From an uncultured Clostridia bacterium (GTDB lineage: Bacteria > Bacillota > Clostridia > UMGS1883), in assembly GCA_947589005.1 (NCBI GenBank), contig CANPZO010000003.1:62001-126000 (forward strand): a DNA stretch of 64,000 bases. Reading direction: 5' to 3'. The translations under genes and the position numbers were made by a program. The notes below the pieces were generated by a model. It ran no database searches. It was not told the origin of the DNA and saw only the letters and a program-made list of their open reading frames with translations. This document shows positions 11,751 through 23,100 of this stretch, piece after piece. How positions within the stretch are numbered: position 1 is the first letter of the stretch; the number at the start of each line of letters is the position of its first letter.

Positions 11751-12329
11751 ATGGACGTAAGAGAGAAATACGAGGCGTTTAAGGCTCTCGTCACTGAAAG
11801 AAAGGCCGAATTTGAGGCCCTGATGGATTTTGTTGAAAACGAGACCTCCTATCTGACCGCCCCCGCCAGCACCCGCTTTCACTTGAGCAGGGAGGGCGGA
11901 CTGCTGGAGCACAGCGTCAATGTCTGTGAAAATATGCTCAAGCTCCGCGCGGCTCTGGCTCCGGAGGTCACCGAGGAAAGCTGCGTAATAACCGCTCTTC
12001 TCCATGACCTCGGCAAGGCCGGTATGCCCGGCCATCCCCTGTATATCCCGAACCAGCCCACCGCCAAGCAGAAGCAGTACGGCTACGGCCCAAGCGTACC
12101 CTACCGCACCACCGAAAAGCTGACCTATCTAAGCGTTCCGGTGCGCAGCCTGTACCTTATTTCGGCGCACTTCCCGCTGACCGAGGAGGAGGCCCAGGCC
12201 ATAGTTTATCATGACGGCCAGTATGTGGAGGACAACCGTTCCGTGGCGACAAAGGAGTGCCCGCTGCTGTTCCTTTTGCAGTACGCGGACAGCTGGAGCT
12301 GCTTTGTTACCGAAAGGAAGCAGCGATGA
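11751..12329 (+). CDS. HD domain-containing protein
   Basis: LEHSVNVCENM...ITALLHDLGKAG...YHDGQY arrangement. Confidence 0.8.
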   Translation: MDVREKYEAFKALVTERKAEFEALMDFVENETSYLTAPASTRFHLSREGGLLEHSVNVCENMLKLRAALAPEVTEESCVITALLHDLGKAGMPGHPLYIPNQPTAKQKQYGYGPSVPYRTTEKLTYLSVPVRSLYLISAHFPLTEEEAQAIVYHDGQYVEDNRSVATKECPLLFLLQYADSWSCFVTERKQR

Positions 12330-12829
12330 CAGTACGGGAATTACGGCCTGATGACCTTACCGCCGCCGTGGAAATATGGAACCAGGTGGTGGAGGAGGGG
12401 AGAGCCTTCCCTCAGCTTGAGCCGCTGGACGCCGACAGCGGGGCGGAGTTTTTCGCCGGTCAGTCCTTCACCGGCGTGGCCGAGGATGACGGCGAGATAG
12501 CCGGCCTTTACATACTTCACCCCAACAACGTGGGCCGCTGCGGTCATATATGCAACGCCAGCTACGCCGTAAGGCGGGAGCTTAGGGGCAGAGGAACAGG
12601 AGAGGCCCTTGTACGCCACTGCCTGAAAACCGCTTGGGAGCTGGGATTTAGGATAATGCAGTTCAACGCTGTCGTGGCCTCCAACAGCCGCGCGCTGGCC
12701 CTGTATGAAAGGCTGGGCTTTGTGCGTCTGGGAGTTATACCCGGCGGCTTTAAGAATAAGAACGGCGAATACGAGGATATAATACCACATTATTATATAT
12801 TGAGAAAGGAAGATAACGATGAAGCTTGA
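12326..12829 (+). CDS. GNAT family N-acetyltransferase
   Basis: ATGA overlap with HD gene; MTVRELRPDDLTAAVEIW...VRRELRGRGTGEALVRH...NSRALALYERLGF. Confidence 0.88.
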   Translation: MTVRELRPDDLTAAVEIWNQVVEEGRAFPQLEPLDADSGAEFFAGQSFTGVAEDDGEIAGLYILHPNNVGRCGHICNASYAVRRELRGRGTGEALVRHCLKTAWELGFRIMQFNAVVASNSRALALYERLGFVRLGVIPGGFKNKNGEYEDIIPHYYILRKEDNDEA

Positions 12830-14090
12830 CACCATTTGTGTGCAGACCGGCTACGAGCCGAAAAACGGCGAGGCTCGGGTCCTGCCGATTTATCAGAGTA
12901 CGACCTATAAGTACAGCTCCACCCAGGAGGTGGGCGACCTGTTCGACCTTAAGAGCGACGGCTTTTTCTACACCCGTCTGGCCAACCCCACCTGCGAGGC
13001 GCCGGAAAAGAAGCTGGCGGCCCTTGAGGGAGGCGTGGGCTGCATGATGACGGCCTCCGGACAGAGCGCGTCCCTTATCGCCATACTGAACATCGCCGGC
13101 GCCGGCGACCACATACTTTGCGCCGCGACGGTATACGGCGGCACCTTTAATCTTTTCAACGTGACCCTCCGCAAGGTGGGCATAGACTTCACCTTTGTTG
13201 ACCCCAATGCTCCAATTGAGGAGCTGCGCAGGGAGATAAGGCCGAATACCAAGGCCGTGTTCGGCGAAAGCGTGGCCAACCCGGCCCTCGTGGTGCTGGA
13301 TATCGAAAAATTTGCCGCCCTCGCTCACGAAAACGGTATCCCCCTTATAGTGGACAATACCTTCCCGACGCCCATCAACTGCCGCCCCATCGAGTGGGGC
13401 GCGGACATAGTCGTCCACTCCACCAGCAAATATCTTGACGGCCACGCGGTGGCCCTCGGCGGGGCGATAATCGACAGCGGAAGGTTCGACTGGGCCGCCA
13501 GCGGGAAGTTCCCGGAGTTCACCACCCCGGACGAGAGCTATCACGGCATAGTTTATACCGAGCATTTCGGATCGGCGGCCTTTATCGCCAAGGCGAGGGT
13601 ACAGATGATGCGCGACCTGGGCGCCGCTCCCGCTCCGATGAACGGCTTTTTGCTCAATATGGGCATGGAGACCCTGCATCTGCGTATGGAGCGCCACTGC
13701 GCCAACGCCCTTGCCGTGGCGAAATACCTCGAGGCCAACGAAAACGTCGAGTGGGTGGAATTCCCCGGCCTCGAAAGCAGCCGCTATCACGCCCTCGCCC
13801 AAAAATATATGCCCGGCGGCAGCTGCGGCGTAATTTCATTCGCCGTAAAGGGCGGCCGCGACAAGGCCGTAAAGTTCATGGACAGCCTCAAGCTGGCGGC
13901 CATCGTCGTCCATGTGGCCGACCTGCGCACCAGCGTGCTTCATCCGGCGTCCTCCACTCACCGTCAGCTCAGCGAGGAACAGCTTGTGGAGTGCGGGGTG
14001 CATCCCGGCCAGATACGCATGAGCGTGGGCATAGAGGACGTGGAGGATATAATCGCCGACCTGGAGCAGGCTTTCCGTAAAATTCAGTAA
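12819..14090 (+). CDS. metY: O-acetylhomoserine aminocarboxypropyltransferase/cysteine synthase
   Basis: PLP-dependent Cys/Met metabolism family; YQSTTYKYSSTQEVGDLF, HSTSKYLDGHAVALGG lysine motif. Confidence 0.9.
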   Translation: MKLDTICVQTGYEPKNGEARVLPIYQSTTYKYSSTQEVGDLFDLKSDGFFYTRLANPTCEAPEKKLAALEGGVGCMMTASGQSASLIAILNIAGAGDHILCAATVYGGTFNLFNVTLRKVGIDFTFVDPNAPIEELRREIRPNTKAVFGESVANPALVVLDIEKFAALAHENGIPLIVDNTFPTPINCRPIEWGADIVVHSTSKYLDGHAVALGGAIIDSGRFDWAASGKFPEFTTPDESYHGIVYTEHFGSAAFIAKARVQMMRDLGAAPAPMNGFLLNMGMETLHLRMERHCANALAVAKYLEANENVEWVEFPGLESSRYHALAQKYMPGGSCGVISFAVKGGRDKAVKFMDSLKLAAIVVHVADLRTSVLHPASSTHRQLSEEQLVECGVHPGQIRMSVGIEDVEDIIADLEQAFRKIQ

Positions 14091-14108
14091 ACAGGAGCTA
14101 ATGACATA

Positions 14109-15935
14109 ATGTTTGAACCGAAGAATATAAGAAATATCGCCATAATCGCCCACGTTGACCACGGCAAGACCACCCTTGTGGACGCCATGCTCAAGCAGAG
14201 CGGCGTTTTCCGCGACAACGAGCAGGTAGAGGAGAGGGTCATGGACTCCAATGACCTTGAGCGTGAGAGGGGCATTACCATTCTCGCCAAAAACACCAGC
14301 CTTGTGTATAACGGGGTCAAAATCAACATCATCGACACCCCCGGTCACGCCGATTTCGGCGGTGAGGTGGAGCGGGGACTTAAGATGGCCGACGGCGTGC
14401 TTCTCCTTGTGGACGCCTTCGAGGGCTGTATGCCCCAGACCCGCTTTGTGCTGAAAAAGGCCCTTGCCCTTAATCTTTGCCCCATAATGGTCATCAATAA
14501 GGTTGACCGCCCCAACGCCCGCCCCTACGAGGTCACGGACGAGCTTTTGGAGCTGTTCATCGACCTCGGGGCCACGGACGAGCAGCTCGACGCCCCGATA
14601 GTGTACGTCAGCGGCCGCGACGGATGGGCCAGCCTTTCGCCGGACAACCATCCTGACGATTTGAAGGTGCTTTTCGACCTTATAATCGAAAATATACCCG
14701 CCCCGGCCGACACCAGGGAGGGCGAGTTCCGTATGCTGGTGTCAAATATAGACTATGACAGCTTTACCGGACGGATAGCCGTGGGCCGCATAGACAGGGG
14801 CGTTATCAGGAACAATATGCCCATAACCATTTGCCGCGACAACATGACTCCGTATAATTCCCGGGTCAGCAAGCTCTACTGCTTCACCAACCTGAACCGC
14901 GAGGCCATCGAAGAGGCGGCGGCCGGTGAGATAGTGGCCATAAGCGGCGTTGAAAAGATAAACATCGGCGACACCATCTGCTCTCCCGCCCAGGTGGAGC
15001 CGCTGCCCTTTACGCCGGTGGACGAGCCTGTGCTGTCCATGACCTTCAGCGTCAACGACAGCCCCTTCGCCGGACGCGACGGCAATTACGTCACCAGCCG
15101 CCACCTCCGTGACCGCCTTATGCGTGAGCTTGAAAGCAACATCGCTCTTAGGGTGGAGGAGACCGACAGCCCCGACAGCTTTGTCGTTTCGGGACGCGGC
15201 GAGCTTCACCTCAGCGTGCTCATTGAAAATATGCGCCGTCAGGGATACGAGTTCTCCGTCAGCAAGCCCCGTACCATCAATAAGGAGATAAACGGCGTCC
15301 TCTGTGAGCCCATGGAGCTTTTGAACGTTGACGTGCCCGACGAGTTTACCGGCGTGGTAATGGAGGGCATAGGCCGCCGTAAGGGGACGCTTGTCAATAT
15401 GGCTCCCGGGGCGGCGGGCTATACAAAGCTGGAGTTCCGTATTCCCGCGAGGGGACTTATCGGCTATCGCGGCGAGCTTCTCACGGCCACCAAGGGCACC
15501 GGCGTCATAAATCATGTGTTCGACAGCTACGAGCCGTTCATAGAGGGAGATTTTAACCTCCGCAGCCGCGGCAGCCTTGTCGCTCACGAGGACGGCGAAA
15601 GCGTGGCCTACGGTCTTAACAACTCTCAGGAGCGCGGCACTCTCTTCATCGGCCCGGGCGAAAAGGTCTATGAGGGCATGGTGGTAGGCGAGTGCAGCCG
15701 CCTCGAGGATATAGTGGTCAACGTCTGCAAGCGCAAGCAGGCCACCAATATGCGGGCCGCCGGCAGCGACGACAATATCCGCCTGACCCCGCCCCGTTTG
15801 ATGAGCCTCGAGGAATGTCTCGAATTTATCGGCGACGACGAGCTTTTGGAGGTAACGCCCCACTTCCTGAGACTGCGCAAGAAAATATTGAATACCGACC
15901 TTCGGGCTAAGGACGCCCACAGAAGGAAAATGTAG
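14109..15935 (+). CDS. typA: translational GTPase TypA/BipA
   Basis: [55 protein letters not shown]; BipA C-terminal domain. Confidence 0.97.
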   Translation: MFEPKNIRNIAIIAHVDHGKTTLVDAMLKQSGVFRDNEQVEERVMDSNDLERERGITILAKNTSLVYNGVKINIIDTPGHADFGGEVERGLKMADGVLLLVDAFEGCMPQTRFVLKKALALNLCPIMVINKVDRPNARPYEVTDELLELFIDLGATDEQLDAPIVYVSGRDGWASLSPDNHPDDLKVLFDLIIENIPAPADTREGEFRMLVSNIDYDSFTGRIAVGRIDRGVIRNNMPITICRDNMTPYNSRVSKLYCFTNLNREAIEEAAAGEIVAISGVEKINIGDTICSPAQVEPLPFTPVDEPVLSMTFSVNDSPFAGRDGNYVTSRHLRDRLMRELESNIALRVEETDSPDSFVVSGRGELHLSVLIENMRRQGYEFSVSKPRTINKEINGVLCEPMELLNVDVPDEFTGVVMEGIGRRKGTLVNMAPGAAGYTKLEFRIPARGLIGYRGELLTATKGTGVINHVFDSYEPFIEGDFNLRSRGSLVAHEDGESVAYGLNNSQERGTLFIGPGEKVYEGMVVGECSRLEDIVVNVCKRKQATNMRAAGSDDNIRLTPPRLMSLEECLEFIGDDELLEVTPHFLRLRKKILNTDLRAKDAHRRKM

Positions 15936-16090
15936 AAGGGGCTGTAAAAAATGGCGCAGACCTGCGTCGTCACAAGCTCGGTATCGCAAGTTTCGATTTA
16001 AAAGTCGAAACTCGGCTTACCTCGCTGTGACTCCTTTTCCCCACAAAATCGGCTTCGCCGTTTTGCGGGGACCCCGCTTTGGCAGAAAGC
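15936..16090 (+). repeat. mosaic 3'-end element, partial copy B' (downstream of typA)
   Basis: Head aaggggctgtaaaaaa directly after the typA stop; module CTCCTTTTCCCCACAAAATCGGCTTCGCCGTTTTGCGGGGACCCC. Confidence 0.6.
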
Positions 16091-16160
16091 CTTAATTTAA
16101 GGCAAACTTGAGTGTTTGTTTTATAATCAATAAATAAAAATACAATAATGTATTAATGTA

Positions 16161-16730
16161 GAAAATTCGCCCTTACGAGCGAATTTTCTCATTTTTATGC
16201 CCTTGAACTACGAACGAAAATCACCCTCGGCGGCGTCGGGGCAAAGCCCGTCTCCGTTCCGACATTTCCTGCGGAAAAGTCGTCACTCGAGGGCTTGCCC
16301 CTCCTTTTTCGCAAAAGGTCACGCTGCGTCGTCGCAAACTCGGTATCGCTTTATGCCATTTTTGCAAAATTGCATAAATGGCTCATCTCGTTGCTCCTCC
16401 TTCTCCCCACAAACAACTCCGTTGTTTGTGGGGGCCCTATGCTATTCGGGCCTAAAGCGGTCCTCGCAACGGCTTAAAAGGGCCCCAAAAAACCTCAAAA
16501 TGAGGTTTTTTGGGGAAAGGAGGAACAATCGAGCGACTCGGGCGACAAATTTTTAATTTGTCGCCAAGGATGCGAGATTTGTGACGACGCGCTACCAACC
16601 TTTTGCGAGATGGGCGGCAACACCCCAACAAACAACGAAGTTGTTTGTTGGGAAAAGGAGGAACGGCGTCGTTCTGCACGATTTTTTTAACAGCCCCAGT
16701 TCCTCCAAATTACATAGTGAGTTCTTTTAT
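16161..16730 (-). repeat. mosaic 3'-end element, full copy B (downstream of engB)
   Basis: Tail atgcccttgaactacgaacgaaaatcaccctcgg (16197 on) with hairpin GAAAATTCGCCCTTACGAGCGAATTTTC (16161-16188). Head (reverse complement) gaactcactatgtaatttggaggaactggggctgttaaaaaaatcgtgcagaacg. Confidence 0.75.
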
Positions 16731-16752
16731 AATTTCAAATAATCAATAAAAA

Positions 16753-17355
16753 TCATTGGTCCTTAAGGCGGGCGCCGGTCAGCTCACATATGGCTTCCCA
16801 GGCGTCTTCTATGCCGAGGCCCGTTTCGCCGCTGACGGGAATAAGTATGTCGTCGTCGTCCAGCTCCAAGGCGTAATACACCTCGTCAAGGTGGTCGTTA
16901 AGCTTTGTCTTGGCAATTTTGTCGCACTTGGTCGCGAATACGAGGGCGAAGCCTTGCCGTTCCCTTATCCAGCCCAGCATGGTTTTGTCGTCGGCGGTGG
17001 GGGAGTGGCGGGCGTCCACAAGGATGGCGGTGCATTTAAGCTGTTCCCGGGTGTTGAGGTAGGTCTCGATCATGGAGGCCCATTTCTTTTTCTCCTCCTT
17101 GCTCACCTGAGCGTAACCGTAACCCGGCAGGTCCACGAAGTGCAGACAGCCGTCTATATCGTAAAAATTTATGGTAGCGGTTTTGCCAGGCTTTGAGCTG
17201 GTGCGCGCAAGGCTTTTGCGGTTAAGGAGCTTGTTTATCAGCGAGCTTTTGCCGACATTGCTCCTGCCGGCGAAGGCTATCTCCGGAAAATCCGTCTCAG
17301 GGTATTGAGCGGGAGAAACCGCGCTTATGGCAAGGGAGGCGTTATGAATATTCAT
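16753..17355 (-). CDS. engB: ribosome biogenesis GTP-binding protein YsxC/EngB
   Basis: [43 protein letters not shown]; follows lon. Confidence 0.97.
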   Translation of the reverse strand: MNIHNASLAISAVSPAQYPETDFPEIAFAGRSNVGKSSLINKLLNRKSLARTSSKPGKTATINFYDIDGCLHFVDLPGYGYAQVSKEEKKKWASMIETYLNTREQLKCTAILVDARHSPTADDKTMLGWIRERQGFALVFATKCDKIAKTKLNDHLDEVYYALELDDDDILIPVSGETGLGIEDAWEAICELTGARLKDQ

Positions 17356-19747
17356 GGTGCGCCGGTCTCCTTTCCATCTGCACGGCCTGCACCGGCGGCA
17401 GCAGCAGCTCCGCGGCCTCGGCCAAAGGCACGAGGGCCAGCTTGAGTACCTCTCGGCAGTCCTTCACTGGGATAAAGGTAATATTTTCCTTGACAACGGC
17501 CGCCAGCTCGTCAAGGTCCTTTTTATTTTCTTCGGGGATAATTATTGTCCTTATGCCCAGCCTGTAGGCGGCCAGGGACTTTTCCTTCAATCCGCCTATG
17601 GCCAGAACTCTGCCCCGCAAGGTTACCTCTCCGGTCATGGCGAGGTCGCTCCTGGCCGGCCGGCGGGTAAGGGCGCTGGCGACCGCCGTGGCCATGGTTA
17701 TGCCGGCGCTTGGCCCGTCCTTTGGCGTCGCGCCCTCGGGGACGTGTATGTGAATGTCCTTGTTCTTATAAAAATCACCGTCAATTTTAAGCTCCCGCGC
17801 CATGGAGCGAACGAAGCTCACCGCGGTTCTGGCGGACTCCTTCATCACGTCGCCGAGACTGCCGGTCAATTCGAGCTTTCCGGTGCCGTCCATAACATTG
17901 ACCTCGATTTCGAGAGTGTCGCCGCCGACGCTGGTCCAGGCCAAACCGGTCACCACGCCCACGCGAGGCTCGCTGTCCTTGGCCGGATCCAGGAATTTCC
18001 GCGCCCCCAAAAATTTGTGGAGGTTGGAGCGGCTGACGCTGACGGTCCTTTTGCCGCGGACGATGTCCGCCGCTGCCTTGCGGCAGACGGTTTTAAGCTC
18101 GCGCTCGAGGTTCCTCACGCCGGCCTCGCAGGTGTAGCCGCTGATTATGTCCTCGACGGCGTCATCTTTCATTTTAAACGTGCTCTTTTTAAGACCGTGC
18201 TTTTCCATCTGTTTTGGCAGCAGATGGCGCTTGGCTATCTCCAGCTTTTCCTCACGGGTATAGCTGGAAAGCTCGATCACCTCCATACGGTCCAGGAGGG
18301 GCCTTGGCACCGGATCGAGGGAATTGGCGGTGGTGACGAAAAGCACCCTTGACAAGTCCATGGGCAGCTCGAGATAGTTGTCACGGAAGGTGGAATTCTG
18401 CTCTCCGTCCAATACCTCCAAAAGGGCCGAAGCCGGGTCGCCGTGACCGTCGCTGCACACCTTGTCTATCTCGTCAAGGAGGATAAGGGGATTCATGCTG
18501 CCGGCCTGCTTTATTGCGGTGACAAGGCGGCCGGGCATGGCGCCCACGTAGGTCTTTCTGTGGCCCCGTATTTCGGCCTCGTCACGGACGCCGCCCAAAC
18601 TCATGCGGGCGAATTTGCGGCCCGTGGCCTCGGCCAGAGAGCGGGCGATAGAGGTCTTGCCCACGCCAGGAGGGCCCACAAGACACAGCACTGTGCCCTG
18701 TACTTTGCCTGTTAGACGGGTCACGGCAAGCTGCTCAAGTATGCGCTCCTTGACCTTTTCAAGGCCGTAATGATCCCGTTCAAGAACCGCGGCGGCGTTT
18801 TCTATATCGTTGTTTTCCTCGGTGGTCTTTTCCCAGGGCAGCTCCATAACGAGGTCAAGATATGCCCGCGAAACCGCGTTTTCCGGCGAGGAAGGGGCCG
18901 TGCGGTCCATGCGTCTGGCCTCGGCGAGGGCCGCTTCTCTGACATAGTCCGGCAGAGAGGCGTTATTGATTTTTTCAATATAGGAGTCGGCGTCGGACTC
19001 CTCGTATTCGCCAAGCTCCTCCTTGATGGCCCGCACCTGCTCTCTCAGGAAGTAGTCGCGGTTATTCTGCTCCATCTGTTCGTTTACACGGTCGAGGATG
19101 ACCGCCTCGGCCTCCAGTATTTTAAGCTCCGTGCTGATGAACTCGATGAGCTTCTGCATCCTCTGGGAAAGGCTGAGAGTTTCCAGTATTTCCTGTTTGT
19201 CCTCAACCTTAATGAGTATATTGCCCGCCAGCGAATCCAGCATGGAGTCAGGGTCAAGCTGGAACACATGGGTAAAAAAGATTTCCGGCGGAAGACCGGC
19301 GTTTTCCCGTCCGCCCAATATGCGGAAGCCCTCCACGAGGGTTTTGAGTCTGCGGATGCCGGCCTCAAACTCTATGGATGAAATATCGTTGACGGTGCGC
19401 TGCAAGGCCACCGAAGCCCGGAAATACTCGCCGTCGTCCGCGAAGCCGGTAACGGCGCCCCTGTAAAGGCCCTCGATATGTATGCGCACGCCGCCGTCGC
19501 CCAAATCTATTTTCTGCTTGATTTTGGCGACGGTACCGAGACCGTACAGGTCCTTGCCCGTGACGTTTTCAATGTTCTCGTCCTTCTGTGACACCAGCAG
19601 TATCAGCCTGTCGCCCTCGAGAGCTTTTTCCACGGCGGCCACCGATTTTGGCCGGGCCACGTCGAAGCTCAAATTCATGTATGGGAACACCACCAGACTG
19701 CGTACAGCAATCAGGGGAAGAGTTCGCTTTCTCATCAATCTTGCCAT
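17342..19747 (-). CDS. lon: endopeptidase La (Lon protease)
   Basis: [75 protein letters not shown] catalytic Ser-Lys region. Confidence 0.98.
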   Translation of the reverse strand: MARLMRKRTLPLIAVRSLVVFPYMNLSFDVARPKSVAAVEKALEGDRLILLVSQKDENIENVTGKDLYGLGTVAKIKQKIDLGDGGVRIHIEGLYRGAVTGFADDGEYFRASVALQRTVNDISSIEFEAGIRRLKTLVEGFRILGGRENAGLPPEIFFTHVFQLDPDSMLDSLAGNILIKVEDKQEILETLSLSQRMQKLIEFISTELKILEAEAVILDRVNEQMEQNNRDYFLREQVRAIKEELGEYEESDADSYIEKINNASLPDYVREAALAEARRMDRTAPSSPENAVSRAYLDLVMELPWEKTTEENNDIENAAAVLERDHYGLEKVKERILEQLAVTRLTGKVQGTVLCLVGPPGVGKTSIARSLAEATGRKFARMSLGGVRDEAEIRGHRKTYVGAMPGRLVTAIKQAGSMNPLILLDEIDKVCSDGHGDPASALLEVLDGEQNSTFRDNYLELPMDLSRVLFVTTANSLDPVPRPLLDRMEVIELSSYTREEKLEIAKRHLLPKQMEKHGLKKSTFKMKDDAVEDIISGYTCEAGVRNLERELKTVCRKAAADIVRGKRTVSVSRSNLHKFLGARKFLDPAKDSEPRVGVVTGLAWTSVGGDTLEIEVNVMDGTGKLELTGSLGDVMKESARTAVSFVRSMARELKIDGDFYKNKDIHIHVPEGATPKDGPSAGITMATAVASALTRRPARSDLAMTGEVTLRGRVLAIGGLKEKSLAAYRLGIRTIIIPEENKKDLDELAAVVKENITFIPVKDCREVLKLALVPLAEAAELLLPPVQAVQMERRPAHHEYS

Positions 19748-19814
19748 GTTTATCGCACCTTTCTCTTTTGTTATTATATAGGTTTATGTGCTCTAAGTCA
19801 AGAGGAAAAATGAT

Positions 19815-20140
19815 AAAATTCGCTCTTGCGAGCGAATTTTCTTGGAACGCTGACCTTTGTCAGCGTTCCTCAAAGGGGGACCCGCGCGGTCCCCCTTTGA
19901 TAGAACCCCTCTGGGAACGGTCCGTTCCATCATTTCCCTTACATTTACTACAGTGTTATCAAACAGCAAAGAACGTAACACAACTTAGCGCGGATCCAGC
20001 GTCACGCTGGCGGGCGCTTACGCTTACGAAATATCATTTTTATCAAGATAAAAATGATATTTCTACCCCGATTAAAGTATAAAATCCCGTGTACACGCCA
20101 CGGGATTTTATGTTTTTTATCGAAAGGGAACTCCCTTTCG
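19815..20140. repeat. array of perfect hairpins (element C)
   Basis: Stems at 19815-19840, 19844-19869, 19871-19899, 20028-20063, 20079-20111 and 20121-20140. The first matches the tail hairpin GAAAATTCGCYC...GRGCGAATTTT of copies B and H. Confidence 0.8.
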
Positions 20141-20181
20141 AGCTTTCCCCATTGTTCATGGAGTTTGTCGTTATTTTATTT

Positions 20182-23100
20182 TTACTGCCCGGCTTTTACT
20201 TCTCCCGCCGACGTGGTACGCACGTTCAGCACGCCTCCGGCGCAGGCGCCGCTGCCGTTGGCGGCGAAGCGGACGGTTATCTTCGCCTTGCCGCGGGTCA
20301 GGCTTTCGGGAATTTCATAAAAAACGTTATAAGGGGTGTTTTCGGTATTATGGTCGATGGTCTGTTCGGCTATTTTTTCGCCGTCCACCAGAATGTCAAA
20401 GCTGCGGATATAGTGCTTTCCGCCGCTGTCAAAGGGGCCGTCCGCGCCCCAATAGGACACGTAAAGGTAGTTAGGCGCGCCGCCGTCAACCTCCATGTCG
20501 TAGCTGAAGAACGAGTCGTCGCCGCCGTAGGCATCGCGCCAGAAGTATGTGGTGGTGCCCTCGGTAAGGCTGCCGTTATGGGAATTTGACCCTTTCTGAC
20601 CGTGGCCTATCTCGTCCTGCTGTCCGTCGGGAATTACCGAGTCGATGGTGATATCGTACAACGCCTTTTCGTAGGGGTCCGCCTGGGCGTTCATATACCA
20701 GTATACGCTGTGGAACTGATGGTGTATGGAATAAAAGGGCACGAGCGTTATCGTTTGACCGTTGGAGGTATATTTTCCGTCAATCTTGAACTCCAGCTTC
20801 GATAAATCCACGGTGGTGATAAAGCTGTCGGGCTCCGCGCTTTCCGTATTGAGCGAGGGTACGGCCACAGTGTTTGACGGGAGGCCGGTCTCCCTAACCC
20901 TGGTATCCTCGGCAAGCAGGTCGAAGCCCTCGAGCTCGGTGCCGAGAGGCGCGGCCAGCACGATGGGGCCGTATTTGAAGGCCACCTTGTTCGCGTTGTC
21001 CCGGGCGGTGTAGAGCGACAGGCCCATGGGCAGAGTGAGCTCTATGGCGTCGCCGGTTTCCCAGTCCCTTTCAAAGGTGACGTAGCCGCTTTCGTCCGCT
21101 TCCGCGGCCTCGCCGTCAACGAGCATATCGCCGTCCAGCCACGAGGGGACACGGAGCTTGAGGGCGGCGTGACCGCCGCCGGAAACGGCCGATATCCTTA
21201 CCTTGTCGGAATAGGGGAAGTCGGTTTCGGTTCTGAAGGTGAGGCCAGTCTCCTTCCATGTCACCTGAGACGGAATGTAAAGGTTGACATACAGGCTGTC
21301 GAGATCCTTGTAGTAGATGACCTTTGAATAACGGCCGGGATTCTCCATGCCGCTGCCGGTGCAGCACCACCAAGAGTCGTCCGCCGTACCGTAAATGCGG
21401 AAGTGACCCGGCAGCATGGACGTAAAATACATCTTGTTGCCTGTCTCCGGGTCCTGAGAACCCAGAATATCGTTGTAAAGGGCATTTTCCACGTAGTCCA
21501 TGTATTTGCTGTCATGGCTCCAGCGGAAAAGGCGCTCGCTAAGCTTTATCATGTTGAAGGTGTTGCAGGTCTCGGCGTCCTTGATGTTAAGGGTTTCGGC
21601 GCCCTCGGCCTCAAAGTGCTCGCTGACGCTGTTGCCGCCGATGACAAAGGAACGGTGATTTACGACCCTGTCCCAGAAATATTCCGACGCGGCCCTGTAA
21701 TCTGTGCGGCTGTTGTCGCTGTCGTAGACGGCGGCCGCGCCGACGATTTTGGGTATCTGGGTGTTGGCGTGCTTACCGCTAAGCTCGTCCCTTCCCTGGG
21801 CAAGAGGCTCCAAAATGGCGTTGTGGGTGAAACGGACGGCGGTATCAAGGTAGACTTCGTTGCCCGTTATTTCATATAGCTGGGCAAAGACGTCGTTCAT
21901 GCCGCCGTGCTCGGTGTTCAGCATGGTCTGCATCTGCGCGTCGGAAAGATTTGAAGTGCCGTCCACGGCCCAATCGGCAAATTTGACCGCCACGTCGAGG
22001 GCCTGTTCAATGCCGGCGACGCGGTATGCATCGATCAGTCCCTGATAAATCTTGTGTACGCTGTACCAAGGCACCCAGGCCCCGTTCAGGTTAAAGCCAT
22101 CGGCGTTGATCGTTCCGGCGAAAGCCTGTTCAAAGGGCTTTACGCTAAGGCCGCCGACGTAGCCGCTGCCGGTCTCGTGCTGAATACGCGCCAGCTCGCC
22201 CACCGCGTATTCGAGCCTTCCCCGCAGCTGGGTTCCGTAGCGGGCGTACTCGACGCAGGCGGAGCTCACGGCGCTCATCCAGTGACCCAGAGAATGGCCG
22301 CTGATGCCCATGCCGTCGGGCCAGCCCGCCCAGCCCTGAGACTCCCAGCCGCCGTAGCGTTCGGCTCGGGGCTCCATTCCGGCGGCTTCAAGGCAGGGGG
22401 CCAGCAGCCGGTCGGGTTCTATGGCCATGAGATAATCCTCGTTCAGGTCTCGGGCGGTTTTGAACATACCGTCCAGAAGGGTTACGTCCGATAGGGGCAT
22501 AAACTGTCCTCCTTCTTCAATTTCAATCGGTTCGGCCGCCGCCTCGGTCAGCGGAGCCAGGGCCGCGCTTTTCCACAGGAGAAGCTTTGCCTTGCAGCCC
22601 GGGTAAATTGGCGCCGGTACGGTGACGTCTATCTCGGCCGTTTCAGTGGGGGAGAAGGTCTTGGCGTTTACCGAGCTGAGCCTGCCGTTCTCGTCATACA
22701 GGGCCAGCGCGGCGGTGAGGCCGCTGCCTTTATCGGTGTATACCTTAAACGCCGCCGTCAGTTCACCGTCCCTGCATACGAGGCTGCGGGCCACGCTGTA
22801 GTCGGGGTCGATGCTGTCGCTGTAAACGGTAACCTCGGCGGTTATGGGATAAGCCTTGGCGCCCACGCTGGCGGCGCCGTTGACGGTATACTCGCCGTCC
22901 TTTACCGCCTCAAAGGGCTCCCACTCTACCCTCGCCCTGCCGGTTGCTCCTCCGGCGAAGGTAACCCCAACATAGGAGGGCAGGGCCGGGGCCGTGCCCA
23001 CATAAGTACTCACGGTTACATTTTCAAAGCTCTCCGCCTCGGCGGGCTCGACAGGAATTAGGGTCATATTGTTCAGGCAGATGAAATTTGTGTCCTGGAG

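Noticed and set aside
16197-16556. 119-aa ORF in the typA-engB gap
   Set aside because: Lies entirely within the mosaic repeat element B; no RBS; composition follows hairpin repeats rather than protein.
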